The notes beneath the pieces were generated by a model that was given only the letters and a program-made list of their open reading frames with translations, was not told the DNA's origin and did no database searches. DNA of 64,000 nucleotides from Epiperipatus broadwayi (lineage: Eukaryota > Onychophora > Udeonychophora > Euonychophora > Peripatidae), in the NCBI GenBank assembly GCA_028023455.1, contig JAQFVV010000012.1:4804023-4868022 (forward strand), read 5' to 3'. This document shows positions 9,179 through 23,026 of the stretch, piece after piece. The position numbers and the translations under genes were made by a program. Numbering within the stretch: the stretch's first letter is position 1; every line of letters begins with the position of its first letter.

Positions 9179-11548
9179 CTTTACAGGCTTTAATAATTTT
9201 TTGTTTCTCTTTTTAAATCATTCATGGAACAAGACAGAAAATATTATGCTATGATCATCATCTGTACCAATGTTACAAAAAACAAGAACGTCTTATTTCC
9301 CTAAAGAACTGTTTCCAATTTAATGTCATTCTGAATTGCTGTTACATCAAAATTAATAAATCTGTTTTTCAGTGAGAGAAGATTATTGTAAGGCTCAATA
9401 TTACACTATAGAAATAGATTATAAAAAATCTTTCCAGTGCATACAAATTGAATAAAAAAAGGAAAAGCCATATGGTGTGTCACTTCTCTGTTCCCATCTC
9501 TATTGTCACAAAGTGCAACATCGCTTCCATGTTAAAAAAAAAATTTTTTTTAAGAATTTCAATATTTTAGACTATAAACAAAATATATTTGTCCTAATTT
9601 CAATATTTCTCAAAACTGGATCAATCTCTCAAATATCCACATTCCTGACAATGCTGTTGAAACTATAAACTTACATTCCAGGTTCATTGGAGATGACTGG
9701 CACTTTCCTGAAATGGTAATAGATATCAACTTCAAATCCAAATTTGAAGCCAACCCTGAAAAATAAATAATTTTTAAAAAGGCTTCAAACATTCTAAAAT
9801 GTCTCACTCAAGTTGACAATCATCAATAGTTTCATAACATCAATTTTATTAGAAAGTTTATTTTCCAGAAAACCATGTCTGTCTTGAGGAAGACCAAGGT
9901 AATAGGCTAATTCTTTTAAATTTCCAAGTGTTTCATTTTAAATTCCACCAACAACACACCACTTTATATTTTGTTGAAATTAATAATTATAATTTGAAGG
10001 CCAGAAAAGATCAGTTCATTTCTTCAATTTTGAAAAAACGTCATGGCAAAGCACTGTCTGGCTACAATTACATTAAAATGTAACCTTCCTCTGCTGTTGT
10101 CCCTTGAATCTTTTCAAACATCAAATTACACAAGTATAATCTTATGCTTCACCTTCTCTTTTATTTCAGCAGCTCTTATTTTTACCATGCTATTAAACTC
10201 ATCCTTTATAAATAATTGACAACCTCAGTTTTGGTGCATACAGCTATTCAAAATATACCATTTAACAACAGCTGTAAAATTGCTTCACTCAATGTCAAAA
10301 AACTATATGGCTCTGTTCCTCACATTTAATCTATTAATATTATCCATGAATTATTACAGCAAATCAATTACAATATTCACAAAATGGAAACTTCACTATA
10401 GTGGCTTTGAATTGGATCAGTGATGAAATCATCACATCTATTAACCACTAAAACTTATAAAGTGACACATGGATTGACTGTGGGATTTCCTTTCTGTGTA
10501 GTCATATGTAGACACTACCTTTCCAAGTTTGAAAGCTTAATCATCCCTAAATTTGAACATCATTGCAATACTTACTTATACTTTCGATATGTTAAGGACA
10601 CTTTTGTTTGTGCTAATGAGGCAATTATTTACCAAATACACAATGTGTTGATATCTTCAACCTTTCTTGTGTGGATCATTGAGTTTAAGATAACATCCTC
10701 CACAATTTAAAATTTCTCAATCTGAATATAACAAGTCAGATTAACACCTTGGATTGTAGAATTATTTTGAAACCCTTCAGTATTAGAGGTACGATACACT
10801 TGAACTCCAATACAGAGGCCTAAAAATCTTTCTTTATACAAACTTTAAGTTCTGAAAATTTTAGGCTGATCAAAAACAAAATAAATTATTTATTACAGAC
10901 TTTATCAACATAGGATACAATCTTAAATATATTTCTAACAATCATTACTAACTTTTACAATAAAATCTCTTACCCCACAAACACTTACCATAATGATAAA
11001 AAATGGTCTAGTCATCTCTACATCTTGAAAGTCACAAATAAGCTAAAAATATTTGTATAGATAAATACAACATTACTTTCCATTCATCCCCATCTCTTCA
11101 TAAACTTTTAAATAATTCAAAGTATAAACTCCTCAAAGAGGTCTTACATCAAAGTGTTTATAAGATCAATTGTTTAAAAGTATACTATGGGAAACCTGCA
11201 CCATTTTTGGCTACATAATTATCTGTATAACCACACTAGGAAAACATTGGATATTCTTCCTTTTTTCTCGATCATGAGTTGCTGGGTGGTCATAACTGTG
11301 AGATTTTCCACAGCTGATATTGATTTCTTCATAGCATGGCACTCAAAAGAGAAAGGTTAAGGAGGCTTTGTTAATTGCCAAAGTTATCCATGCCATCAAT
11401 AAAATATACTCCAGCATCACTCTTTCTAAAATATGATGCTTATATTTCCCCCACTCTCATTAGTATACAAATTCACATTTAAATATTTATTTTGACCTTG
11501 ATCCAATTATTATTCAACACTTATGCTACTTATGGATGACAACCCCCA

Positions 11549-11679
11549 TCCCTTTTATTAGGCTATGATTATGATACTGTATAATATTGAAAGTACTTAG
11601 CTTCCAATAAATTATTTTGTATTTCAAATCCAAACCTGGTTTATTCAGTAAATGTTTTAATGAATAATACTTATCAAAG
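11549..11679 (+). repeat. 3' terminal repeat (pLTR) of PLE2
   Basis: Direct repeat partner of 9039-9178, immediately after the GIY-YIG remnant and before the LINE sequence resumes. Confidence 0.75.
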
Positions 11680-11689
11680 TGCAACAACA

Positions 11690-12525
11690 GTGGTTGAATT
11701 AGTGGTAAAATAAGAAGGTAACACTGATAAGGATCATGATAGAGTGATTCTATATCTAGAGAACTTATTAAAGTAGTTTTAGAGGAAATATTTGTATATG
11801 AAAATAATAAATTAAGAGAGAAAAAAACATTATCTAGCTTTTGTAAATTATCTAATTGTTTTGTAAATAATGGTTTAGTGCTTCATATGTGTTAGAAGAA
11901 TTATTAAGTGAAAGCAAAAAAGTGGTATTAAAGATAAAAATAAAAAGTCTTAAGTCATGTTTATTGGCTTTACAAAAAAGCTAAGAAAGTGGTAATCATT
12001 AATTAGAAGTAATTAATATTTTGAATGCCTTGCCCAGTTTCTAATTCAGGAAGAAACAAAATGGATAGATTTAATCATCAAAGTACTTGGATGAAGTGTT
12101 TTTGGTGGAAATAATTTAATATTACTAGAACATATATTTATTTTTAAAAAGAAAATTTTTCAACTGATATGTGTTTTACGTGTAGGTATGAGACTTGGGA
12201 ATTTAAGAGCAACATAGAGTTTTCAACCACACAATGAAATATAAAAAAGTATGTATGGTAGAAGTTACAAGAGGATTTGAAAACCAAATATAAAGATGAA
12301 AATACATGTAGTTATCATTGATAACATTGCTAAAGATAAGAGATTCAAATGAACTAAATATATTGATAGAATAGATAACCTGATTCTAAAAGACTAAAAA
12401 TGTACAAATAAAATATTTGGTAAATAGATGTATTATATGCAGAAGCTTACTATAACAAATTGGAAAATCAAATAAAGTTTGGAAATTCTTTATTCTGCAG
12501 TGGATCAATCATTATTTTTAAAAAT
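11690..12525 (+). mobile_element. LINE 3' part (continuation after PLE2)
   Basis: Frames read 'LIKVVLEEIFVYENNK', then 'YVLEELLSESKKVVLKIKIK' (the LEEL...ESKKVGLK region after the YADD palm motif of many LINEs), then a 'CVLRV...' block corresponding to the C-terminal 'CVLPVLTYG' motif. It ends with CTGCAGTGGATCAATCA (12497-12513), the same 3' end as the copy at 24710-24725. Decayed, with multiple stops. Confidence 0.72.
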
Positions 12526-14960
12526 GATGATGTTAGTAAAAAGAGGTAATAGGAATAGAATTACCTATTACATACTTAACTTCAAAATTGAATAAACTTA
12601 CAACAGTTACTTATTCCATTTTCAGTCCATCTAATCATTCAATATTTCTTGGTGCCAACATTAATTTATTCTTGGATATTAGTCAAAATACAAAAAGCTC
12701 ACACTCTTATTATATAAAATTTGATAACTTTGATGCTTCTTTCACTGTGTTTTTATAAAGGTTACAAGTGAGGCATTTGTTCTTTAAATGACTATTATTT
12801 TTTTACCTTTTACAACATTATGTATATATGCAGATAATGTTAAATTCTGCTCAAAAGAGAAAAGAATAATTAAACAACAAAACAACAGAAAAGTATAATC
12901 AATTGGTGTTTTTTTGTTTTTTGATGGTTATCCCTTTCTTAATACAATTCATCCTAATATTTAAATATTCAGATCTACACATGGTTCTAAATATTACAAA
13001 CTTTCATAGAATTTTTACCTGATTAAAATTCATGTGAACACATTTTTTTTTAATAATTCGTTTTTTGTTTGAGTTTTATATATATATTAAATAAATAAAT
13101 AAAAAGAACTTAACTTTAAATAAAACAAATCTTTTTTCTATATACAATTCAAGTACTTTCTGGTGTAAATTTAAATAATTAGTGTTTATCAGATGGTAAA
13201 GCAATTTATTATTCTTCATCATCAAATCAATCTCTGGATTTTTGTCTTATGTCAATGAGAAGTTAAAAATTGATGTTAAAGGTAATACAGATATACAAAG
13301 CTGAAAGCTATTTTGTTTATGGAAATTAATAAATTGTTTTACTATCTTTTAACTATAATTGATTAGCCAAGTTTAACACTAATTGTTGTTATTTTGCTAG
13401 AGAATAAAATGTTCTTATTTATATTATACTAAGCTGAAATAATTAGAAGATATATTATAATTGAATCTAGCCTTTCTTATTGCTTTCTTATTGCTTTTTG
13501 TCATCTATTCAAAACTATGCCATCTGTATTTTTTTTTTTGTGTGTGTAGATGATCTTTGTTTATTTTTATATTAATATAACTTTATTTTTCATTTCATTT
13601 CATTTTAATAATTATTTTTATTTTTCTCAATTACTTGCTAAAAAGTTCAGATTTCTATATTATTTTATGATGTATGTTAATTCTTTGCCTAAAAACAAGG
13701 TTATATAAGTTGATCATTATTTTCCATAGATTATCATTGTTCAACTGCGTTTTTTATATATTTACATTCAGGTCACTGTTTGAAATCAGGTGAAGTTTAT
13801 GATAAAGCATTTCAACTAAGCAATATTAATTGCTTCCAAATGTTTCATGTAAATTGGGTCTGAAGGGAGATGGAAATAACTATGCAGATTGGTATTACAA
13901 TGAAGCAATCCACTTGTTTAACATTGCTAACAGCTTTCTATTGCTTATAATAATTTTAACACAATGCAGACTCCTATATTTGGGATATATTATAGACTGT
14001 AATAAGTCCTAACAGTGAGCTTAGACCTGTAGTAAGAATTTTACACTCATGAGGTAATATTTCTGAATTGATTTTCAGTTGAGAAAAAAAAAGGGGGGGT
14101 CTAAATTTAGTCCTGTGAATGGCACTTTTATGCATAGTTTGTTGTTTACTATTTAAATGCTAACTGACCTATTAAGCATTTGAATATTTGTTAAATAATG
14201 AGCTATAACATTTTGACTTAATATAATAAATATCTGTGCTGTTCATTTTATTTTAGCCATACAATGGTTAATAAAAAATAAAAGAATCCAAGCATTAGCA
14301 TTAAAGTGAATTTCTGAGTTTGCCATAAAAAGTAAGAAATAAAGGAAAAGGGTGTATGAAAAAAAGAATCTATTTAATAAAGTGAAGACTTTGAAACTGT
14401 TTAGAAGTCAAATCAACCATTCTCAAGGATGTTGTCATTTTTCATACAAATCTGTCAAAAATTTAAAATTCTAACTACCAAGATTTAAAATGATAGATGG
14501 TGCAATAAAGCAAAAATAAAAAGAAAAAATATATTAGAAAGTAACAAATAAACTTTTCTTTAGACAGATTGCGATAATTCACGGTATAGTTTAAAAGTTG
14601 TGTAATGGGTTATATTTTTAATTTATCTATTCTCATGTTACTCATGCAGAGAAGTGATGATTAAGTTTCAAAATCATTTGGATTTCTCATTATTACATTT
14701 TAGAAAATGTCAGCAAGATAATTTGAACTGAGAAACCATCTGTTTAAAGATGAGAAGAAAACTATTTGATATATAGATTAGAAAAATCTGCTTCTCCTTT
14801 GAATCATTTTATGTTACACTTTAAAAAATTGTAACTATATTTATTGCCATTACAAATCTACAACCAGAAATCTGTTTTCTTTTTCATTTGTTTTTTTTTT
14901 TAACTTTCTTTTGAATTATAGCTGTTGTTTTGTTTTTTTTTTAGTTTTTTTTTTAATTAT
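12526..14960. other. AT-rich region, no gene recognised
   Basis: Includes homopolymer T runs near 13530 and 14890-14975 and an A9G7 run at 14085. No exon, repeat boundary or RNA gene was supported. Confidence 0.4.
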
Positions 14961-14963
14961 GGT

Positions 14964-15070
14964 GTTTTTTTTTTTCTCATGTGTCATAGCATCAGCCGGG
15001 AAGCGAACCCGCTAACCCAGGGCAACTGCTTATAAAGCAGCTGTCGCTGACCTCTCGACCTCCAATGCTT
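14964..15070 (-). mobile_element. tRNA-derived SINE with poly(A) tail
   Basis: On the minus strand, GCATTGG opens and CTGATGC closes a seven-base tRNA-like acceptor stem (with G-U). Between them are an A-box-like GGTCGAGAGGTCAGCG, an anticodon-like hairpin (GCTGC TTTATAA GCAGT), a long variable region and a T-arm CGGGTTCGCTTCCCG. ATGACACATGAG and a run of A follow. The same body occurs at 43774. A true tRNA gene is unlikely given the tail and the repeated 3' extension. Confidence 0.75.
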
Positions 15071-15300
15071 GACAAATATAGTTTTATCTATTTATTTCAC
15101 TTTTTACATATTAAGAAACGCCTGTTAAATTCACATTCTAACAGTATTGATTTACTTAAATTATATCAGATGGAAATGTTAATGGACTACTATAATATCT
15201 GTTGTAGGTGGAGGCAAAAAAAAAAAAGAATTGTTACATTACATAACAATGCACTATTTTAATCAATGCTTAAAGCATGAGTTAACCACTCTCCAATGCT

Positions 15301-15592
15301 AAGAAGTAAACTAATAATGCATATTTCATATCTCAGCAATATCAATGATTAATTGCTCATCCTCCAAAAGATTTTGGAATAGGTTCATTTTTAATCTGAT
15401 TAATGTATTAATAAAAGATGGTATTAATTGTGAGTTTATTAAGAAGTAAACTAATAATGTATATTTCATATCTCAGCAATATCAATGATTAATTGTTCAT
15501 CCTCCAAAAGATTTTGGAACCAGATAATAATAGGTTCATTTTTAATCTGATTAATGTATTAATAATATATGGTATTAATTGTGAGTTTATTA
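15301..15592. repeat. Tandem duplication, about 140-base unit, two copies
   Basis: Units start at 15301 and 15441 with AAGAAGTAAACTAATAATG. Identity is high. The second copy has an extra 13 or so bases (CCAGATAATAATA context) and TA changes near its end. Weaker resemblance continues at 15815-15960. Non-coding. Confidence 0.85.
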
Positions 15593-16289
15593 AAATGACT
15601 TCTAAAAAGATAGATTTTTTTTATTAAGAGGAATTTATTATGCATACAAACCTAGAAAGATAGATTTGTGAAGAATAATTATATGAAAATCATTACTTTT
15701 AAAATGTTTTTACGTACTCCCCTAATTATATATCCAATAGTCAGTGTTTATAGGGTTGTTAAAATTAATAGAATTTATTTCTGCTATGTAATCTAAAACT
15801 ATAAGCCGGTTAGATTAAGGTGTTTCTATCTAATATTTCATCACTCTGAAATATCAACGATTAACTGCTATTAATATAGATTTTAATGACCAGTCAAAAG
15901 TGACATTATTTTGTCTATTTAGCAGACTAATATAAGGTCATTATTTTTAGTTTATTAAAATAAATTCTGACATGTGGAGAATTCTTAGAATATGCAAATG
16001 AAGTTTTTTTTTTTTTCTAGAAATATTGTTATATATTCTCAGCACAATTTATTTACGATGTTGTTAAAATTGTTCATGTATATAAATAATAAACTTTTGG
16101 CTTATTGTGTCTGAAATAAATAAATCCTAATGCTAACTAATGTGACTTCAGTTCGTGGGTCCAGTTTTTAATTGGTTGTTTGCTTTATTATATCATAACT
16201 AAACTCTAAAAAGAAACATAAAAAAATCTCTAAAATTTTTCATGTTTATGCACATGTGCACGCACGTGTATAAACATTAAAAGTTTTAA

Positions 16290-17110
16290 TGATATATATA
16301 TAAAGATTGATAATAATTAATTAGAAGAAATTAATAATTAGAAATACCTTGGTCAGTTTATTAATATGGATGAAATACAATAAATGAAATTAATTATACA
16401 ATTAAGTAGGAGAATTCTTTGGGTAAAAATAATATTAAAATAAAATGTGTTTTATCTGTCTGAAATAAAGGTTTTTAATAATTGAGCTTTGCCCTTTTTA
16501 CTAATGGATCTGAGACTTAGACACATAACAGAGGAATAATATAAAGATTTTAGACCATGTAATGAAGTATGGAAAGATGTATGTTAAGAGTACTGTATGA
16601 CGATAAAAACAGTTGAAATGTTGGAGTTTTGTATTATATATATGTAATAATATAATTTATTCGATGTCTGTATTTTTAAAGCAATATACGTAATTATAAA
16701 ATTTTTAATTATTTAGTTACTGTATTTACAAATATTCAGTTATATATATGTTCAGTATTTATATAAGAAAATAAAGTTTTTGAAAAGAAAAAGGAGAAGG
16801 ATTTTTAATTTGTTGATATTAAGAGTAACAAGATGGAATTAAAAATTAAATACACGAGTGAGAGAACAAACAGATGTTATTGTCAACAATTAAAAAATTA
16901 AAAGACTGAAGTAGAGCTGCTGAAAATATTTTTAGAAGAGATGATAGTATTTGAACTGTTGAAATCTTAAATTCAATTCTAAAAAAATATAAAAGGCGTA
17001 GAAATAGACCACATGTGAGATGGATGAAATAAGGAAATGTGTTGCAGTAATGTGGAGAAGAGAGGCTAACTGGATTACACTTGGAGGGACCTTCAATGCA
17101 ATGACATTCA
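16290..17110 (+). mobile_element. LINE 3' fragment (same family as 11690-12525 and 24290-24750)
   Basis: Shares blocks with the other copies: 'YLGQFINMDE', the region matching TGGATCTGAGACTTAGACAC, AAATTAAAAGACTGAAGT, and AGACCACATGTGAGATGGATGAA. It corresponds to the C-terminal domain after reverse transcriptase, with stops throughout. The orientation opposes the LINE that follows. Confidence 0.72.
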
Positions 17111-17199
17111 GTCTATACAAAGGTTGAAGTAAAAGATATTTCAGGGAAGCTAACAAACTTTCTTTAGTTTATTCCCAATTTTACATTATTAGTCTATTT

Positions 17200-19450
17200 C
17201 AGAATGACATCTTTCAAAGTTTAATCCAGCTTCTCTTATCCATATCTTCTCTTTTACACATTAATATAGAAAAACTTTTTATCTTACTCAACAATTTTAC
17301 ATAGCCTCTTTTTAGATTTTTATAATATTTTTGAAGGCAGTTTAGGACTTCAGTTGTATGTCTATCTTTAGCCCTTCTAGTTGTGTGGTTTTGTGTGTAT
17401 TCCAATTTGTTGATGACACTTTTTTCTCACTCATCTATTTGATTTTTATCTCTTTTATTGTTTTTTCTTAACATAAATTATTCTACACTTTTCTATATGA
17501 CAATGTCTGTACACTGATTTTTTATCTTTTAAAAAATCAGATCTGTAAGTACTGATAAAACCACTTATTAAATATGTTCCTTTTTATACTTATAAACATA
17601 TTTTTAATATTGTTTTATTTATATTATTCATGATTACTAATTTTGATTTTCCCTTTTTGAAAAATCATTGAGTTCTAATTTACTCTTTAAAAATGAAAAA
17701 TAATTTTAATTTACTTTTCATTTTCACAGTTTTTTTATTCTAATTTACAAAATATTTCAAAATTGCTGCAAATAATTTTTTGGAAATAATATATTATTTT
17801 GTAACATATACTTATCATTATCAATTTTCATTATTGTCATCATGTGATAAACATTCTTCAGAATTTAAAAAACTCATCTATATTTTGATATGCAAAAGCT
17901 TTTTGTAACTGCAATAATGGTTACAGGATGAAATGTCTTTTGATAATCAACAAATACAATGTAAAAATGATATTCCTTCTCATTTTTTTTGTTACCAAAT
18001 TATAATGATCTTCGTAAAAAACTGGTATATAACTGATATGCAAAAATTGAGTCTAATTTCCAATCTTCATATTCAATTTTTTTAAATATCAATATCACAA
18101 CTGCATTTTTTTAATTAGCTGATATATATTTATTATTTACATGTCTGGTATATACTTTTCTAATATTTTCTTTATTTTTGCAACTTATAATTTTAAAATA
18201 CTACTAATTATATAATTAGTTGTACTTTTTATATATTTTCAATTTTACAATATGTTGATGCAATTGTAATGATTATATTTTTTTCTGTTGTATTCCTGAT
18301 TAATATAGTTTGTTTTTTGCAAAATTCTTTATATGTTTTGTGATGCCATTTCTTCTTTTTAAATGATAGTGCCAATTTTTTTGGCCACACAACATTCTTT
18401 CTAATGTCACATGTTGTTTTATGTATTTCATATGTTTTTAAATATTTATTTTTGCCAGTTTATAGTTACATTTTCATAAAAACATCAACTATTTTTCACA
18501 TTATTTTATAGAATTTTCAATATTTAATTCTTTTAATTGGATCATTTTAAAGTATTTTTTATATTTATTTTTTTAGTGATTTAGTATCAATGTGTATTAC
18601 CTTTCTGTATTAATAATTGTTTATAGATTCTAAGTTATTTCATTATTTCTCCTTAATAATATCATTCAAATCTAAACCAACTTTGTAAAAGCCTTACTAT
18701 TTTTAAACAATTTGCAAGATCTAATTTAAATTTATCTTAAGATTACAGATATCAGTTTATAATATGACTTTTCTTAATACCTTATGTCTCTCTAGATTTG
18801 TATTAATATATCACCCTTCTCACTAATTGCTGATTATTATCTGATTGAATTTATTAAGAATATTACTTACTTTCTTGAGTTATTATTAAATAAAATGTTC
18901 AGTTCTACTGTTCATTAAGTCCAGTTTCATTAGAAGTTTTTTTTTCAAAAAATGATTTATGGTATGCAGTTTTTTTCTTCATAATTAAATTTATTCACAG
19001 TACTTTGATTTTTCAATTGTTTTCCAATTCTAAATTAATATCTTCAAGACAATTTTAAAATTTTGTTTGACTTGATAAAATAACTCTGTATATTTATATA
19101 AAACTCTCTACTTTTGCATTCTAGTGGGAATTTATTAGAGCATAAGAATGTTTTATCTACATTAATTAGGTATCTTCCATTAAGTTAAATAACCAATTTT
19201 ATCACTTTGTCTAATATAAGTATCTATCTCCACAATGGTCTGTTATCATTTTTTTAATTGCAATAAACATCATTCTATCTGATTTTTTTTATAATTATGC
19301 CTCAACAATACAGTTAAGGTCCTTATTTCAAATTGTGTTCACAAAATCTGACAATATCCCACTTGATATTACATAATTCCACTTCCAATTCATGGAGTCT
19401 TTTTTCACTTAAAACTGATCTACAATTGTTAAATGCTAAATAGTAGATCA
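17200..19450 (-). mobile_element. Decayed LINE, minus strand
   Basis: On the minus strand, reading from high to low coordinates, weak reverse transcriptase blocks appear: 'NAVVILIFKK' near 18095, then 'YHFYIVFVDYQKTFHPV' at about 17925-17975 (palm motif A), and a C-terminal frame 17405-17214 containing 'TTRRAKDRHTTEVLNCLQKY' and 'DMDKRSWIKL'. The latter resembles the 3' end of the other LINEs here. Very many stops make the boundaries approximate. Confidence 0.6.
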
Positions 19451-19849
19451 TAATTGAATGGTTTATTGGCTTTGTAAAGAGCACTTACTTACCAGTCTAT
19501 AACTTATCATATAGCTAACAATGCTTTTAATGAATATCCATTTAATAAACAAGTATAAATGGCTAGTAAAATTTTCCATGAAATGGCCATTTACAAAAAT
19601 TGAATTTGTTTGGAAACTGTTAACTAACTAATATCAAATTTATCATAGACCAATGCACTGACAGCTATTATACATAGCCATTTCTTAAGATATATGTATA
19701 TATTAAATAATATAGTCTTTTATATTTGTAATTTAGATGAAAGCAAACTGCCTTTCACATGTGTACTATAAATAATCAGCATTCTCCATCAATAAAAATT
19801 TTAAAATACGTGTTCACCCATGGTTAGAGCTTACTTTTAAATAAACCAA

Positions 19850-22800
19850 TATTATGTGATGTGATGTGCTATGGCTCCTCCTTTATTGAAGTCAGGAATC
19901 TCTCAGCCACTATGCCCAGAGAAACCTGTTAGCAACCTTCCCTTCCCTTTTCATTTCCCACCTTGTTTTTTCTATATTCTTCTTTTTCCTGCTCCCTCCC
20001 ATTTCCACAATATCATCTTTGTTCATTCTATGGCTTTTATATCTAGATCCCCCATGTCTTTTTCCAAATCCAACATAATAACCAAAAACTCACTTTCTGA
20101 ATAATCACCTTGTTTATATCTATTCTCCCACAACTTTATTATTTGTACCCTTTCAGCTTATAAGCATTTAGATTTAATTAGCAGATGCCTAATATTTTCC
20201 ATGCCTTCCTTACATAACTTGCAGACTATCACCCACATTTCTCCATTTGTGGGTATATTCCCTTGCTACTAATGATCCTGTTCAAGCCTTAATCAGTAAA
20301 CTACTTTCATTGCTATTATCATAAATTAAGTCACACCCAATCATCTGTTTACTTCTCTATATATTTGAACTCTTTTTACTCTCCATACTAGTTTTCCATA
20401 TCTCCAATCCCTTATTTTTATTAATACATCTATTCTTTTTATCCCATTCTTTGCCACTACTCAACAATCCTCACAATGCAATCATCTCACCTTTTGTATA
20501 AATATACTGACATAATGTCTCTATCCAAAACTTCTGCATATCATACTACTTTTCTCACCTATATTGGTGTCTGTCCTTTATTCATAACTCAATTAAATAT
20601 TATATTGGCTATTTTCTTAATTGCAATCTACCAAATATTTTTATTATGCTTTTTACATCTCTTATATAAAAACTTGACCATCTCATCTCTCTTTCAATTG
20701 CCTCCTTTGTTGTCTACACATCTGCATCTAATGCATGCCTTCCTACCTTTACTATCACATAACACATCATTATCATAAGGTAACTCTGCTACTGCCACTC
20801 CCTTCCATACAATTCTTGTTACATCATATTTATTATATGAAAATACTAATTTCTTTATCAGTCCCTTTCTTATCTTTCCTCTGTTGATCAATTTTTCTCC
20901 CATTTATCCATGAAATTTCTCTGATTACTTAAGACAATTCGCAAATATTTATACCTATTCATAACATTTAACTTTACAACACCCAATAAAAGAATTTTCT
21001 TTTCTCATTCCCCAATATTTATCATCATTACTTTTGATTTTTCTTCACCAAATTTAATCCTCATCTTTCTATTCACCGTTGTGCATGTCATCAGCATAAC
21101 GTCCAATACTATACTACTTTCTGTGCACAAACCAAGATATCATCTGCAAATAAAAGCCTGATAATGTATACACTCTCTTACCAGCTATTAATGGTATCTC
21201 TATTCCTGTTCTAATTTTTCTATTGCTCTCTCCATTTCTCTCAAATATAACAAAAACAAAATAGGTAGCATATATCATCCTTGACTTAGATTCATACCAT
21301 TTTTAAATATGATTATATATCTCCTAATTGATATGTATAGTAATTATTTTTATACACACTCTTAACAAGGTCCATTAAAGCTCCATTAATTTTTCAAATA
21401 TAGTAAAATTACCATAATCTATTTCTATTTATTCTATCATATGCCTTCTCTATGTCTATAAAGACCATATATAACTGACTACCTGTATTCCTACTCTTAT
21501 CTATACACTGTGTGATTACAAATAAATTAAAACTTCCTTGCATTTCTCCCATTATAGTATTTTCTTCCATCTATTTTGCCACCCATCCAGCCACCATATA
21601 TGAAAAAACTTTATATGTCACTGATGTTTCCACTATTAGTCTATAATTGTTTATCTATCTATGACCCTTACTCTTCCCTTTAAATAATAGCCTTGCTCTT
21701 TGCATTCTTCCAGCTATTTGGAAATTCTGTATTTTGTGCCATCTTATTAAAATATTGTAAGAGATTTAATTTTGCCCTATTGCCCACCATCTCTGCTGCC
21801 CATCCATCAAAACCACTTGCCTTTCCACCTTTCAACTTCTTTCCTGCCTCATTCAATTTATTTTCTGTCAAACTAATATTTCCATTATTATATGCTGTTA
21901 TGCTTGTTATCACTCTGTTCTTTACATCTAATATATTTTCTATATCAATTCTATATTTATTTAAGATTGTCTCTAATTCTTCTCTAGAGATGCACTTTTT
22001 TCCTCATCATTTAGTAATACTATTTCTCTCCCCTTACATTTCTTCTTTTAACTTATTTCCAAAAATGTTTATTCCATCTCTTCCACTTCTATTAATAACT
22101 TCCAATAATTTACTATTTAATTCCATTCTTTCTATATAATTGTCTATTTTACCCATCTTTATTTTTAAAATAGTTTTCCCATTTAATATTAACATCCTTT
22201 TCACTTTCTTTGTTTTTAATACAATATTTATATTATCTGCACGCTTTTTTTTTTTCACTTTTACTAATTCTCACTTTTTTATTACTTTTATTCTTCTGAA
22301 TATTTTTACTTAAAACCCTATTTGCCACTTTTCCACTTCACCTCACCTATCTTTATATTTATCCCAACCAACTCTTCCATGATTTCTTCTACTTTTATTT
22401 TATAGTCTTCTATTTATTCTTATCATTCATTCTCCATCTATATCTTTCACTATACTTTATATTTTTATTATTATTTTCTATTATATTATTAATTATTTTT
22501 ATAATAAAGAAATTATGATCATCATTACATACTCTTCTTTGACTATCAAACATTTTAATTTTTTATACTTTATTCATTCCCTCTTTCTCTATTAATACAT
22601 AATCTATTGTGTGAAATATTATTTGTAGTCCATGTGTATTGACTCTTATAAATATCTGATAATTTTCCAAAGCTCAAATTCACTCTCTGACAAAAATTTT
22701 TTTAAAGCTGACTATTTATTTTATCCATATCATCAATTTCTTCAATATGCCCATTAATACCCCCTATAACCATTATGTTCTTTCTCTTTTTTGAAACTCT

Positions 22801-23010
22801 GTATGTCCTTAATTAGGTATTCATATATGCTACTGTTCCACTCCATTATAGTTTGACCCTCCAGTGGCTATATACACTACAATCATCATTTGTGTCACCC
22901 TAACTTTATCTCAAAACACAAATCTTGACACTTTACAGTACTTAAATATTTTTGACATAACTCCTATACCACCATCTCTTTTTTCTTTTTCTTTTCTGTT
23001 TACATCTTCC
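19850..23010 (-). mobile_element. Long LINE (APE endonuclease plus reverse transcriptase), minus strand, inactive
   Basis: From 23010 downwards: an endonuclease segment with 'DGGIGVMSKIFKYCKVSRFV' and 'VYIATGGSNYNGVEQ', a 'GHIEEIDDMDK'-type stretch and a 'DDHNFFII' block (22990-22500). A Lys-rich linker follows. Then comes the start of reverse transcriptase, 'KKLKGGKASGFDGWAAEMV' and 'MAQNTEFPNSWKNAKSKAII' (21913-21680). A C-terminal domain holds 'TRIVWKGVAVAELPY' (20903-20694), and a Cys-x2-Cys...His knuckle 'CKLCKEGMENIRHLLI' lies near 20225. The 3' tail is a CACATCACAT-type repeat at 19853-19872. Frameshifted throughout. It is abutted by an inverted-repeat element at its 5' side. Confidence 0.85.
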
Positions 23011-23026
23011 AGTATAGGTTATTCAT

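Larger units (their letters stand above)
9039..11679 (+). mobile_element. Penelope-like element 2, near full span, inactive
   Basis: Three PLE hallmarks occur in order. (1) The N-terminal block 'NWINLSNIHIPDNAVETINL' at about 9617-9676. (2) Reverse transcriptase: 'SLNVKKLYGSVPH' near 10300, 'THGLTVGFPFCVVIC' and 'YLYFRYVKDTFVCAN' at 10455-10620, where PLEs have the RYVDD-type catalytic motif; the Asp after Val is Lys here, so a catalytic residue is lost. (3) A GIY-YIG remnant, 'VYKINCLKVYYGKPA' at about 11155-11200, with a later 'MALKRERLRRLC' Glu-containing helix. Direct terminal repeats flank it. Stops and frameshifts are throughout. It sits inside a same-strand LINE. Confidence 0.85.

Noticed and set aside
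13830-14012. Possible small protein-coding gene
   Set aside because: 60-codon frame with no domain, no splice context and no start context; nothing supports coding.
14990-15060. A genuine nuclear tRNA gene
   Set aside because: The tRNA-like fold has a poly(A)-type tail, an extra conserved 3' segment and a second copy at 43774, which fits a SINE better.
19871-20104. Plus-strand open frame rich in Pro, Phe and Ser
   Set aside because: It is the antisense of the minus-strand LINE 3' end; the minus strand carries the recognisable domain.
21693-22139. 148-codon plus-strand frame with hydrophobic composition
   Set aside because: Antisense of the LINE reverse transcriptase and linker; hydrophobicity follows from complementing Lys-rich codons.
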